Of a DNA stretch of 43,032 bases, positions 1 through 8,271 are shown piece by piece. The notes beneath the pieces are model-generated. The model was not told the origin of the DNA and made no database searches. It was given only the letters and a program-made list of their open reading frames with translations. This DNA comes from Planctomycetota bacterium (lineage in GTDB: Bacteria; Planctomycetota; MHYJ01; JACPRB01). Made by a program: the position numbers and the translations under genes. Numbering within the stretch: the stretch's first letter is position 1; every line of letters begins with the position of its first letter. Location of the stretch: NCBI GenBank assembly GCA_016209705.1, contig JACQVR010000123.1, positions 1 to 43,032 of the forward strand, in the 5' to 3' direction.

Positions 1-38
1 ATATCTCGACATCCCCTTGAATATCTCGACACGCTCCT
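1..38. repeat. Intergenic repeat, ATATCTCGAC type (copy 1)
   Basis: The first 38 bases contain the word ATATCTCGACA twice, 20 bases apart. Nearly the same 38 bases recur at 36726-36763, with only a few mismatches, in the gap between the nifU-like gene and iscA. The copy here lies at the window edge, so its true left boundary is unknown. Function is unknown; it belongs with the other short-word intergenic repeats of this window. Confidence 0.6.
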
Positions 39-332
39 AGCGGAGTGGATTTCGCGGTCCATCCCCGATATATTACGCCGCTTTTTATTCCGCCGGACCC
101 ACTACCTACGGCCGATCCACGTCTTTCTTATTGGAGACGCTGGCCCCGATGCCGAGCGGCCGGTCGACCTCGGGCGGAGCCCCGGAAACCTTTACTCGGA
201 AGGAGTGGAGGATTCGGCGAAACGGTCCGATGTCATGATTGAGGAGCAGATGCTTCATCGCGCCGTCCAGGCGTTTCGCGTTCCCTGCCGTCGCCTTGTA
301 TGAAACAGCTCTTGCGAGAAAGGCTGGACGAC
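39..332. other. Non-coding stretch upstream of kinase 1
   Basis: I see no convincing gene, RNA or terminator here. Short open frames exist on both strands but lack protein-like composition and family motifs. The last bases before position 333 carry AGAAAGG, which can serve as the ribosome binding site of the kinase. A promoter for the kinase presumably lies here, but no convincing -35/-10 pair stands out. Confidence 0.4.
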
Positions 333-1937
333 ATGTCGTCCCACCGCGGTGACCTGCTCTTCGGCCGCCTCGCCCTGCACGAGGGGCTGATCACCCGGGA
401 ACAGGTCAACGACTGCCTGGCCGCGCAGGAGCGCAATCCGGCCCGCCCGCTCGGAGCGATCATGGTCGCCCGCGGCTATCTGCGCGAGGAGGACGTCCAG
501 CGCCTGCTGGCGATGCAGCAGCGGATCATGAGCGAAACGACTTCCCACGGCCGGCTTCTGGGAAGGATCCTCATCGAGAGAGGTTTGGCCACGGAGTTTC
601 AGGTCCATGAATGCCTGCGACTCCAGGGACGCTTGATCGATCTGGACATCCGGCCGATCCCGCGGCTGGGCGAAATCATGATCCGGCACGGCTACCTGAC
701 CAAGGAGGCGCTGGAAACGGCGTTGCAATTCCAGAACCTCGAGCTGTACTGCTGTCCGGACTGCGGGGCGCGCATTCAGGGAGGGTCCGGGTTGGGAGAC
801 GGAGAGGCGTACACATGCTCGCAATGCGGCGCGGAAATCCCGTTTCTCTTCGCCAAGATGGCGGCGGGCGTCCATGAAGCCCTGCAAAGTACCTCGAAAA
901 GGCTGGAGCTGGCTCTGCTCCAGGAAGTCCGCACGGCCGCGGCGGAGCCGTCGAATCACTTCGGGAAATATCTGCTGATCGAAGAGATCGGCCGCGGCGG
1001 GGCCGGCATCGTGTACCGGGCCTGGCAAAAAGACCTCAATCGCGCCGTCGCCCTGAAAATGCTGCCGCACGAAAGCGACACCGCCGCCGGCATCCGAACG
1101 CCGTACGGGGACGCGGAGGATCTGAAGCGCTTCTACAACGAGACGCGCGCGGTCGCGGAACTCTCCCACCCCAACATCGTGCCCATCCTCGATTTCGGAA
1201 CCGTCGAGAATCATTACTACTACACGATGGAATTGATCAAGGGAGTGACGCTCGAGCGGCTGCTTCGGGAGGGACGGAAGTGCGCCCTCCTCTATCCGTT
1301 CATGAACGAAACATTTCCGGAGCGAGGCTTGCCCCCGAGTTTCGCGGCCGCCCTCCTGCGGGACGTCTGCCGGGCCATCCATTTCGCCCACGAGCGCGGC
1401 ATCTTCCATCGGGACCTCAAGCCATCCAACATCCTGATCGACGGAGAAGGCCGTCCCCATGTGATGGATTTCGGCCTGGCCAAGCTGCGGCATCTCGGGG
1501 ACAGCGCCTACGTCATGGGGGTGGTGATGGGCACGCCTTACTATATGCCCCCGGAGCAAGCCGAAGGAGACATGGAGCGGGTGGACAATGCCAGCGACGT
1601 GTACTCGCTGGGAGCCGTGCTCTACGAAATGATTTCCGGCCGGAGCCCTTACATCGAACAGCCCACCGATAAGGTCCTGGAACGGGTCCGCAGCCAACCT
1701 CCCGCGCCCATTGAAGCGCTGGCCCCGCGCGCTCCGGAACCGTTGTGCAAGATCATCCGCCGCGCCATGCAGCATCGCAAGGAAGATCGGTATCCTTCCG
1801 CCGCGGCGATGGCCGACGACCTACAGCGTTTCCTGGACGGCGTCGCGCTCTCCGCCAAGCGACCCTGGCCCCCGGCCCGTACGATCTGGGCTCGACTGAA
1901 AGGACTGCTTCGTCGCGGCGGAGGGAGGCGCTCATAA
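333..1937 (+). CDS. Ser/Thr protein kinase with GspE-N-like repeats and zinc ribbon
   Basis: A 534-residue predicted Hanks-type kinase. Residues about 1-135 hold three short helical modules of the pattern GRLLGxILIERGLATExQVxECL, like the N-terminal domain of type II secretion/pilus ATPases (GspE/MshE-N type). Residues about 139-170 form a zinc ribbon (CPDCG ... CSQCG). The kinase domain fills about 208-480: glycine loop GRGGAGIVY, VALK lysine near 242, HRDLKPSN near 359-366, DFG near 379, and PPEQ in place of APE. All catalytic residues are present. There is no transmembrane segment, so it is probably cytoplasmic. An ATG at 300 is in frame, but the ATG at 333 has AGAAAGG 9 bases upstream and begins just before the first module. 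The 3' end overlaps the convergent HAD gene by 6 bp. The kinase call is secure; the signal sensed is unknown. Confidence 0.9.
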   Translation: MSSHRGDLLFGRLALHEGLITREQVNDCLAAQERNPARPLGAIMVARGYLREEDVQRLLAMQQRIMSETTSHGRLLGRILIERGLATEFQVHECLRLQGRLIDLDIRPIPRLGEIMIRHGYLTKEALETALQFQNLELYCCPDCGARIQGGSGLGDGEAYTCSQCGAEIPFLFAKMAAGVHEALQSTSKRLELALLQEVRTAAAEPSNHFGKYLLIEEIGRGGAGIVYRAWQKDLNRAVALKMLPHESDTAAGIRTPYGDAEDLKRFYNETRAVAELSHPNIVPILDFGTVENHYYYTMELIKGVTLERLLREGRKCALLYPFMNETFPERGLPPSFAAALLRDVCRAIHFAHERGIFHRDLKPSNILIDGEGRPHVMDFGLAKLRHLGDSAYVMGVVMGTPYYMPPEQAEGDMERVDNASDVYSLGAVLYEMISGRSPYIEQPTDKVLERVRSQPPAPIEALAPRAPEPLCKIIRRAMQHRKEDRYPSAAAMADDLQRFLDGVALSAKRPWPPARTIWARLKGLLRRGGGRRS

Positions 1938-2639
1938 CCGCCGAATGAGATCGCCCAGCGTCCGGATGATCGCCACTCCGTTCCCGGGTTCCGGTGCTTC
2001 CGGCCGGCGCCAGATCAAGATCGGCCGGAGGCCGGCGGCCTGAGCCCCCCGCACGTCGTCCTCCATCAAATCCCCGACGTGGATCGCCTCCGAGGAGGCC
2101 ACGCCCGCCAGGGCCAACGCCCGCTGGAAGATTCGAGGGTCGGGCTTGCGGGAGCCCACTTCGGAAGACACGACCACGACGTCGAACCAGGCCTGCAATC
2201 CCGTTTCCCGGAGGATCGCGCGCAGCCGGGTGGACCAATTGGAGATGATGCCCAGCTTCAAGCCGCGCGCGCGCACGGCTTCCAGGGCCGGCTTGACATC
2301 CGCATACGGCTTCCACCGATCCGCCCGGCCGAATTCCTCGTACAGGCGCTGGAACCACGCGTCGGCATCGATGCGGCTCAACTCCGGAAGGCATTCGTGC
2401 ACTTCCCGCACGACGCGCCGCCACATGTCGTAGTCCTGGGCATCCGAGGCGTGAAGGCCGACCGACGATTCGGCCAGTCGAGCCGCGTTTCGCGCGAATA
2501 CCCGAAGGAACTCCGCCCCGAGCCGGGCGGCGTCCGCCGTCGCTCCCAGCGCCGCGGCTTCGGCGGCGTAAATCTCGCCCACGCTGGGATGCGTGTGAAG
2601 CAAGGTATGCCCGGCGTCAAAAAAGACGGCGCGAATCAT
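1932..2639 (-). CDS. HAD-superfamily (subfamily IA) hydrolase
   Basis: A 235-residue haloacid dehalogenase-like protein of usual length. Motif I is VFFDAGHTL near residues 5-13: the nucleophile Asp is present but the usual second Asp is Gly, as in the DAGGTL subgroup. Motif II is IISNWS, motif III is the lysine of GSRKPDPRIF, and motif IV is HVGDLMEDDVRGA. Together they fit a phosphatase on a small phosphorylated metabolite. It is the last gene of miaB-ribD-HAD: its ATG overlaps the ribD stop as ATGA at 2636-2639, implying translational coupling. A role as the missing riboflavin-pathway pyrimidine phosphatase is an attractive guess from position alone. The lack of the second Asp makes catalysis less certain. 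Confidence 0.85.
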   Translation of the reverse strand: MIRAVFFDAGHTLLHTHPSVGEIYAAEAAALGATADAARLGAEFLRVFARNAARLAESSVGLHASDAQDYDMWRRVVREVHECLPELSRIDADAWFQRLYEEFGRADRWKPYADVKPALEAVRARGLKLGIISNWSTRLRAILRETGLQAWFDVVVVSSEVGSRKPDPRIFQRALALAGVASSEAIHVGDLMEDDVRGAQAAGLRPILIWRRPEAPEPGNGVAIIRTLGDLIRRL

Positions 2640-3715
2640 GAGGGCAGTTTTCCTCGAATCAGGGCGTCGTTCCCCAGACATTCGACGCGCACTTCCTTCA
2701 ACGTCAAGGCGGCGGCCATCTTGGCGACGCCTTTTCCTTCGACCGGCGTGACCGCATCCCGGCCGCCGACGATTTTCGGCCCCACGAAGACGATCGCTTC
2801 GTCCGCCAAATCCGCGTCGAGCACGCTGGCGTGAACTTCCCCGCCGCCCTCCACCAGCATGGACTGTATCCCCGAACGCCCCAGTTCCTCGAACAGGATC
2901 CGCATGTCGATCTCTTCCTGCTGCGCGACGATCTCGACCCCGGCTCGCTCCAGCCGGCGTACTTTGTTCGGCGGCGCCTCGCTCGTGACCGCCATGATCG
3001 TCCGGCGTTCCCGGGCGGTCCGCACGAGCTGGGCCTCCAGAGGCAGCCGCGCGCCCGAATCCAGCACGATGCGGATCGGATCCCGCTTCCATCCCTTCAA
3101 CTGAGGATCGTCCCGAAGGGCCGTGCGGGCGCCGACGAGGATCGCCTGAAATTCGTCCCGCAGACGATGAACCCGCGCGCGCGACTCCTTTCCCGAGATC
3201 CATCGGGAATCCCCGGTCCGCGTCGCGATCTTGCCATCGAGCGTCATGGCCCATTTCACGGCGACGTAGGGAATCCCGCGAGTGTGGTACTTGACGAAAC
3301 CCCGATTGAGCGCCAAGGCTTCCGCTTCGAGAATCCCGGTCCTCACGCGCAGGCCGTGCCGGCGAAGGATCCGGAGGCCTTTCCCGCGCACGATCGGATT
3401 CGGATCCCGGTGGGAGACGATCACTTCGCGCACTCCGCCCGCGATGACGCGATCCGTGCAGGGAGGCGTCTTGCCGAAATGACAGCACGGCTCCATGTTG
3501 AGATACAGCGTCGCGCCCTTGGCGCGCCGGCCGGCGCGCTCCAGCGCCTGCACCTCCGCGTGAGGCCCGCCGAAGTGCCGGTGCCATCCTTCGGCGACGA
3601 TCCGGCCGTTCCGGACCACCACGGCCCCCACGAGGGGGTTCGGTTCCACGCCGCCCACACCTTGGGAAGCGAGATCGAGACACCGCCGCATGTGGCGTTC
3701 GTCGGCCGCTTTCAT
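2636..3715 (-). CDS. ribD: Bifunctional riboflavin deaminase-reductase RibD
   Basis: A 359-residue protein that deaminates and then reduces the pyrimidine intermediate from GTP in riboflavin synthesis. The N-terminal cytidine-deaminase-type domain has the zinc site HAEVQAL plus PCCHFGKTPPC. The C-terminal domain begins near residue 145 (YVAVKWAMTLDGKIA) and contains SRWISG and a glycine-rich LVEGGGEVHASVL, typical of the NADPH-dependent RibD reductase. Length is normal for the fused enzyme. The start ATG overlaps the miaB stop (ATGA, 3712-3715), and its own stop overlaps the HAD start in the same way. No other riboflavin genes and no FMN riboswitch are in this window. Confidence 0.93.
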   Translation of the reverse strand: MKAADERHMRRCLDLASQGVGGVEPNPLVGAVVVRNGRIVAEGWHRHFGGPHAEVQALERAGRRAKGATLYLNMEPCCHFGKTPPCTDRVIAGGVREVIVSHRDPNPIVRGKGLRILRRHGLRVRTGILEAEALALNRGFVKYHTRGIPYVAVKWAMTLDGKIATRTGDSRWISGKESRARVHRLRDEFQAILVGARTALRDDPQLKGWKRDPIRIVLDSGARLPLEAQLVRTARERRTIMAVTSEAPPNKVRRLERAGVEIVAQQEEIDMRILFEELGRSGIQSMLVEGGGEVHASVLDADLADEAIVFVGPKIVGGRDAVTPVEGKGVAKMAAALTLKEVRVECLGNDALIRGKLPS

Positions 3716-5043
3716 GATCCGACCCACGTGCCGTAGAGCGCGAGGGGCGTCGAGGAGGTGATGTCGACGGTCACGAACCGACCGCGCACGTCGCACGCGG
3801 CTTCGAAATGAACGATCTGATTCGTATCGCTGCGACCCGCCTGGCGGCGGGGATTCGTCTTGCTGGGACCCTCCACCAGGATTTCGATCCGCTGTCCGAC
3901 GCGCTTCGAATTTTTTTCTCCGCTGACGCGCTCCTGAAGGTCGAGCAGGACTTGATTCCGCCGTCCCTTCTCCTCCGCCGGCACGTCGTCCGCCATCGCG
4001 GCCGCGTCCGTTCCGGGCCGGGGAGAATATTGAAAAACATACGCGTTCTGGAATCGCACGCGCTCCGCCAGCGCCAAGGTCCGTTCGAAATCCTCCACGG
4101 TCTCGCCGGGAAAGCCGACGATGAAGTCGCTGGCGATTTCGACGCCCGGCACGCGCTCGCGGAGGCGGTCCACGAGGCGAAGATACCGATCCGCCGTGTA
4201 ACCGCGGCGCATCCGGCGAAGGACCGCGTCCGAACCGGACTGGGCGGGCATGTGAACGTATTTGCAGACCTTCGGGAGGTCGCGCAACGCATCGATGATC
4301 GGCTCGCGCATGAAGGACGGATGGGAGGTGATGAAGCGGATGCGGCGGATTCCCTCCACGCCGTGAAGGCGCCGGAGCAGGCCCCCCAGGTCGATGGCCG
4401 GCTTGAGACCCTTGCCGTAGGAATCGATCGTCTGGCCGAGCAGGGTCACCTCCACGACGCCCTCCGCCGCCGCCCGCCGCACTTCGTCCGCGATGACGTC
4501 GGGGGGACGGCTCGTCTCGCGGCCGCGCGTCGCCGGAACGATGCAGAACGCGCACGAGAGATCGCACCCCTCGATCGCTTTGATGTACGCTTTGAACGGA
4601 CTCTCCCGGCGGGCCAGCGTTTCGGCGCCGTCGATGAATTCGTCGTCGAAATCCTCCAGCGCGACGCGGCGCTGTCCCGTGGCGCGGATCTCTTCGATCA
4701 ACCGGGGGATGGCCCCGACCTTGCGCGGGCCGACGACGAGCTGGACGTGCGGCAAGCGCTCGAAAATCTCTTCCTTGAGGTTCTGAGCGGCGCAACCGAC
4801 GATTCCGACAATGGCATCCGGCCGGCGGCGCCTCAGATACTTGAGCGTTCCCGCATTCGAGATGGCGCGCTCCTCCGCGTGTTTGCGAACGGAGCACGTG
4901 TTGAAGAGCAGCACGTCCGCCGCCTCGCGATCGGTCGTAAGTTCGTAGCCGTCGCGCTTCATGCGGCCGGCGATGAGCTCGCTGTCCAGCACGTTCATCT
5001 GGCAGCCGTACGTCTCGATCCAGATTTTCCGTATCGCGGTCAT
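3712..5043 (-). CDS. miaB: tRNA-2-methylthio-N6-dimethylallyladenosine synthase MiaB
   Basis: A 443-residue radical-SAM methylthiotransferase that adds a methylthio group to i6A37 of tRNA. Order of parts: N-terminal UPF0004 domain with cysteines in TYGCQMN, FNTCSVR and VGCAAQ that bind the auxiliary Fe-S cluster; the radical-SAM motif CDLSCAFC near residue 155; ITSHPSF; and a C-terminal TRAM domain ending near GTWVGS. The family split with MtaB/RimO is supported by IETYGCQMN. It is the first gene of the miaB-ribD-HAD operon. The ATG has no Shine-Dalgarno sequence but has TATAAA only 11 bases upstream, suggesting a leaderless or very short-leader mRNA. Confidence 0.94.
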   Translation of the reverse strand: MTAIRKIWIETYGCQMNVLDSELIAGRMKRDGYELTTDREAADVLLFNTCSVRKHAEERAISNAGTLKYLRRRRPDAIVGIVGCAAQNLKEEIFERLPHVQLVVGPRKVGAIPRLIEEIRATGQRRVALEDFDDEFIDGAETLARRESPFKAYIKAIEGCDLSCAFCIVPATRGRETSRPPDVIADEVRRAAAEGVVEVTLLGQTIDSYGKGLKPAIDLGGLLRRLHGVEGIRRIRFITSHPSFMREPIIDALRDLPKVCKYVHMPAQSGSDAVLRRMRRGYTADRYLRLVDRLRERVPGVEIASDFIVGFPGETVEDFERTLALAERVRFQNAYVFQYSPRPGTDAAAMADDVPAEEKGRRNQVLLDLQERVSGEKNSKRVGQRIEILVEGPSKTNPRRQAGRSDTNQIVHFEAACDVRGRFVTVDITSSTPLALYGTWVGS

Positions 5044-5054
5044 GCGCGGGAGAC

Positions 5055-5060
5055 TTTATA
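5055..5060 (-). promoter_or_regulatory. -10 box of the miaB operon
   Basis: On the minus strand TATAAA lies 11 bases before the miaB ATG. No good -35 hexamer is seen at 16-18 bp. The predicted start point falls within about 5 bases of the ATG, consistent with a near-leaderless transcript. Confidence 0.5.
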
Positions 5061-5111
5061 CCAGTCCCCCACCCGGCTTTGTAGGGGTTTCAGCGCGGGC
5101 CGGCGCATCCC

Positions 5112-5564
5112 CTACTTTCGCTCGTACGTGCCGATCAGCTCTCCTTCGGCCAGAATGTGTCCCTTCATGGCCGCGAGCAGCCGGTCTTTGGTCCACCCTG
5201 AGCCGGCCTCCAATGAAGTGTCGAGGGCATACATCTTGAAATGGTAATGATGCACGCCGTGGCCCGGAGGCGGCATCGGCCCTCCATAGCGGTTCTGGCC
5301 GAAATCGTTCTTCCCCTGCAATCCGCCGCCCGCATCGCCCTCCCTCAACCCGGTCAGCGAGGTCGAAAGCTGGTACAGAACCCAATGCACCCAAGGCTTC
5401 GGGGTGGGCGCATCGGGATCATCGCAGATGAGGGCCAACTCCTTGGATCCGGCCGGCACGCCGGTCCAGGACAAGGCGGGCGAAACGTCCGGCCCTTCTC
5501 CCGTGTATTTTCGAGGAATCGGTCCGCCGGGCTCAAAAGCGGTGCTCGTGATCTGAATGGCCAT
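5112..5564 (-). CDS. YbhB/YbcL-family PEBP-like protein
   Basis: A 150-residue protein of the phosphatidylethanolamine-binding (Raf kinase inhibitor-like) family, usual length for bacterial YbhB/YbcL. Signature stretches are AFEPGGPIPRKYTGEG, SPALSWTGVP, DDPDAPTP and WVHWVLYQL, followed by GGPMPPPGHGVHHYHF. No signal peptide is visible, so it should be cytoplasmic. The family's biochemical role in bacteria is not settled. GGAGGAG lies directly upstream of the ATG, and TAAAAT on the minus strand near 5610 is a possible -10. It appears to be a single-gene unit between the miaB operon and the PAP2 gene. Confidence 0.92.
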   Translation of the reverse strand: MAIQITSTAFEPGGPIPRKYTGEGPDVSPALSWTGVPAGSKELALICDDPDAPTPKPWVHWVLYQLSTSLTGLREGDAGGGLQGKNDFGQNRYGGPMPPPGHGVHHYHFKMYALDTSLEAGSGWTKDRLLAAMKGHILAEGELIGTYERK

Positions 5565-5652
5565 GATCTCCTCCTTCCGCTGCGCGCGACGAGGCGCGGT
5601 CGCCCCCTATTTTACCCCCACGGAGGTCTTCCTTCGACGGCGAGCTTCCATT

Positions 5653-6552
5653 TCATGTCTGCGTGTCGAGATGCATTTCGAGCCGGCGCCGGCGGGCGAC
5701 CTCCCAAAGGACGGCGATCCATCCGGCGATCAGCAGCCCGACCAGAACGTCCGTCACGTAGTGATACCGCAAATAAATCGTCGAGAGCACGACGCCCGCC
5801 GATAGCGGCACCCCGGCGGCCGCCCAGGCCCATTCCCGGTGCCGCAGCAGGAGAAATCCGACGAGTCCCGCTATCACCGCATGCCCGCTCGGAAACGTGT
5901 CGCGCGCCTCCTGCTCCAGCGCGTCGATCACGGCTTTCGCCGGAACCGCGAAGACGCTCTCCTCCCATCGCGGCGGCGCCACGCCGATCCGTTCCGCATG
6001 ATATCCGGGACCTTCGGCCGGCACGAGCAGATAGCCCACGTAGGAGAGCGCCCAACCGAGAACGAGCATGCTCTTCGCCTCCCGGAAGGCCGAGAGATCC
6101 CGACGGCACCACAACGGAATGCCGGCCAGCAGCGGCAGGAAATAATAGAAAATCCAAAGCGCCTTCGAGAGATCGGTCAGCCAGCCCCACGTGATCCGAT
6201 CCATGGCGTTCAACAATGCGATGCCGCCGATGGCGCGGTCGATCGCGATCAGCGCCGCATCCTGATCGTGCGGATTCACGTGGTGAATCATCCCGCACAC
6301 CATGAAGAAGAGCGCCGGGATGAGCGCGAGCGCGTCCCACCCGCGCAGGAGGGCCCAGGCGCGAGAATTCGGCCGGCGCGCGCTGGCGAGCACCAGCGAC
6401 ACCGAAACCGCCGCGACCGCGACATGGCCCAAGGCGAACAGGGGCCAGCGGGGAAGGCGGTCGCGGAAGATCAGCGCGATCGCCGCCAACAACGCGCAAT
6501 AGCCCAGCAAGATCCAGTCGGCGGGCCACGCCGAGGCGCGATAGCGCTTCAT
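5653..6552 (-). CDS. PAP2-superfamily membrane phosphatase
   Basis: An integral membrane protein of about 299 residues with at least six hydrophobic segments. The PAP2 signature is split in the usual way: DTFPSGHAVIAG in one loop and YLRYHYVTDVLVG in the next, giving the catalytic histidines and the final Asp. The arrangement resembles the inositol-phosphorylceramide-synthase/Aur1-like branch and undecaprenyl- or phospholipid-phosphate phosphatases; the substrate cannot be told from sequence. I prefer the ATG at 6552. A TTG 18 bases upstream is in frame but lies inside a strong inverted repeat (6561-6593). It follows hemL on the same strand. Confidence 0.85.
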   Translation of the reverse strand: MKRYRASAWPADWILLGYCALLAAIALIFRDRLPRWPLFALGHVAVAAVSVSLVLASARRPNSRAWALLRGWDALALIPALFFMVCGMIHHVNPHDQDAALIAIDRAIGGIALLNAMDRITWGWLTDLSKALWIFYYFLPLLAGIPLWCRRDLSAFREAKSMLVLGWALSYVGYLLVPAEGPGYHAERIGVAPPRWEESVFAVPAKAVIDALEQEARDTFPSGHAVIAGLVGFLLLRHREWAWAAAGVPLSAGVVLSTIYLRYHYVTDVLVGLLIAGWIAVLWEVARRRRLEMHLDTQT

Positions 6553-6560
6553 CGCGTGAG

Positions 6561-6593
6561 CCTGCCGCAAAAGGACCTTTTCCTTGCGGCAGG
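6561..6593 (-). other. Stem-loop between hemL and the PAP2 gene
   Basis: CCTGCCGCAA at 6561-6570 pairs perfectly with TTGCGGCAGG at 6584-6593, and the pairing extends inward with a two-base bulge. On the minus strand it follows hemL and sits 9 bases before the PAP2 ATG. There is no U-run, so it is not a standard intrinsic terminator. It may stabilise or processively end the hemL transcript, or occlude the PAP2 start. Confidence 0.6.
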
Positions 6594-6683
6594 ATCATCT
6601 CGCCGAAGCCCTGCCCATTCTGTCCTTGAAGCGAATAACGGTCGGGGGCGAAGGCGGATCATGACGCGACTCCTTGCTGCGCC

Positions 6684-7985
6684 TCAAGTCCCACGGCGCA
6701 TGAGCTCATGAAAGGCGCCTCTCGCCGCCCGCACGGTCCGCTCGATGAGCGCCGCGGTGTGCGCCGCGCTGATGAACCACGCCTCGTATTGCGACGGCGG
6801 CAGATAGATGCCGCGGCGCAGCATGTCTCGGAAGAATCGCCCGAAGCGGTCCGTGTCGCTGCGCGCCGCAGAAGCCCAGTCCGTGACCGGACCGGGTTGG
6901 AAGAATACCGTCAGGAGGGAACCGAATCGATTGACGCGCACCGGAGTGCTCGCCCCCCGGGCGGCCGCTCGAATCCCCTCGTCCAGCGCGAACGCTTGTT
7001 TCTCGAGGCGGCGGTACAGTCCGGGATCCGACCGCAAGGCGCGGAGCTGCGCGATGCCCGCGGCGACCGCCAGCGGATTCCCCGACAGCGTGCCCGCCTG
7101 ATAGACCGGCCCCTCGGGCGCCACGAGCGACATCGCGTCGCGGCGCCCTCCGTAGGCTCCCATGGGCAAACCGCCCCCGATGATCTTTCCAAGCGTGGTG
7201 AGGTCCGGCTCGATCCCCAGCACGGTTTGCGCCCCGCCGTAGGCGACGCGGAAACCCGTGATCACCTCATCGAAGATCAGCAGCGTGCCGGTCCGGCGGG
7301 TCTCCCGCCGCAGCGTTTCCAGGAAACCGGCGGCAGGCGGCACCACGCCCATGTTGCCCGCGACCGGCTCGACAATCACCGCGGCGATTTCCCTCCACCG
7401 CTTTCGAAGCGTTCCGCGGAACGCATCGGAATCGTTGTAGGGGAGCACCACCGTCTGGCGCGCCGCGGCGCGGGGGACGCCCGGACTGTTCGGAGTTCCC
7501 AGCGTGGCCGCCCCGGAGCCGGCCTTGACGAGAAACGGATCGGCGTGACCGTGGTAGCACCCCTCGAACTTGATCAACCCATCGCGCTTCGTGAACGCGC
7601 GGGCCACCCGCAGCGCGCTCATGCAGGCTTCGGTTCCCGAACTGACCAGACGGATCCGCTCGATCGACGGGAGCGCGGAGCGGATCAGCTCCGCCAGCCG
7701 CACCTCGTCCGGAATGGGCGCGCCGAAGGTGGAGCCTCGCCGCAGGGCGGCCGCAACGGCGGACGTCACGGCGCGCGGGGCATGGCCCAGGATCAGCGGG
7801 CCCCAGGATCCAACGTAGTCGATGTAGCGGTTCCCGTCGATGTCGAAGAGATAGCCTCCTCGACCTTCGCGGATGAATGGAGGATCCCCTCCCACGGCGC
7901 GAAAGGAGCGGACCGGGCTGTTGACCCCCCCCGGGATCCCCTGAAGCGCGCGCCGAAAGGCTTTCCGACTTCGAGCGAATTTCAT
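6684..7985 (-). CDS. hemL: Glutamate-1-semialdehyde 2,1-aminomutase HemL
   Basis: A 433-residue PLP enzyme that converts glutamate-1-semialdehyde to 5-aminolevulinate in the C5 route to haem. Diagnostic stretches are GIPGGVNSPVRSFRAVGG, DIDGNRYIDYVGSWGP, GTEACMSALRVAR, KFEGCYHGHADPFLV and FDEVITGFR. The PLP lysine is in TLGKIIGGGLPMGAYGG, followed by AGTLSGNPLA. Length is normal. An upstream in-frame extension to 8099 lacks family similarity, so the ATG at 7985 is chosen. It is not linked here to hemA, hemB or hemC. Confidence 0.95.
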   Translation of the reverse strand: MKFARSRKAFRRALQGIPGGVNSPVRSFRAVGGDPPFIREGRGGYLFDIDGNRYIDYVGSWGPLILGHAPRAVTSAVAAALRRGSTFGAPIPDEVRLAELIRSALPSIERIRLVSSGTEACMSALRVARAFTKRDGLIKFEGCYHGHADPFLVKAGSGAATLGTPNSPGVPRAAARQTVVLPYNDSDAFRGTLRKRWREIAAVIVEPVAGNMGVVPPAAGFLETLRRETRRTGTLLIFDEVITGFRVAYGGAQTVLGIEPDLTTLGKIIGGGLPMGAYGGRRDAMSLVAPEGPVYQAGTLSGNPLAVAAGIAQLRALRSDPGLYRRLEKQAFALDEGIRAAARGASTPVRVNRFGSLLTVFFQPGPVTDWASAARSDTDRFGRFFRDMLRRGIYLPPSQYEAWFISAAHTAALIERTVRAARGAFHELMRRGT

Positions 7986-8232
7986 GGTGGCCGGAAATGA
8001 ATGAAGGCACGTATTACGTCTAGGAATGCGCGTCTCCGCTCGGAGCTTGCAAGCAAATAGTCTCCATGGGAAACCGCCATCGGAAACCCTGAGTTCCAAG
8101 GCGCCGATCGCAGTTTTTTCGACGCCGCGGCCCCTGGGGCGGATTTTTTCACGAGCTCCGGGTGTTCCATCATAAGAACGGCGGATCGCGCGTCAATTCC
8201 CGAAAAGATCCGACGAACAAAAAAAGTCGTGA

Positions 8233-8238
8233 TAGAAT
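8233..8238 (+). promoter_or_regulatory. Possible -10 for kinase 2
   Basis: TAGAAT about 33 bases before the kinase ATG. The hexamer 17 bp upstream (CCGACG) is a poor -35. GGGAGG lies 14 bases before the first ATG and 23 before the second, so neither start has ideal spacing. The call is tentative. Confidence 0.3.
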
Positions 8239-8271
8239 ATCAACGGCGGGCGGGAGGCGTCTAAATATTGG

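Noticed and set aside
255..1775. Long minus-strand open frame opposite kinase 1
   Set aside because: It mirrors the kinase coding strand in a GC-rich genome; no family motifs, while the plus strand encodes a complete kinase.
3808..5247. Long plus-strand open frame opposite miaB
   Set aside because: miaB on the minus strand has all conserved cysteines; the opposite frame is a codon-bias shadow.
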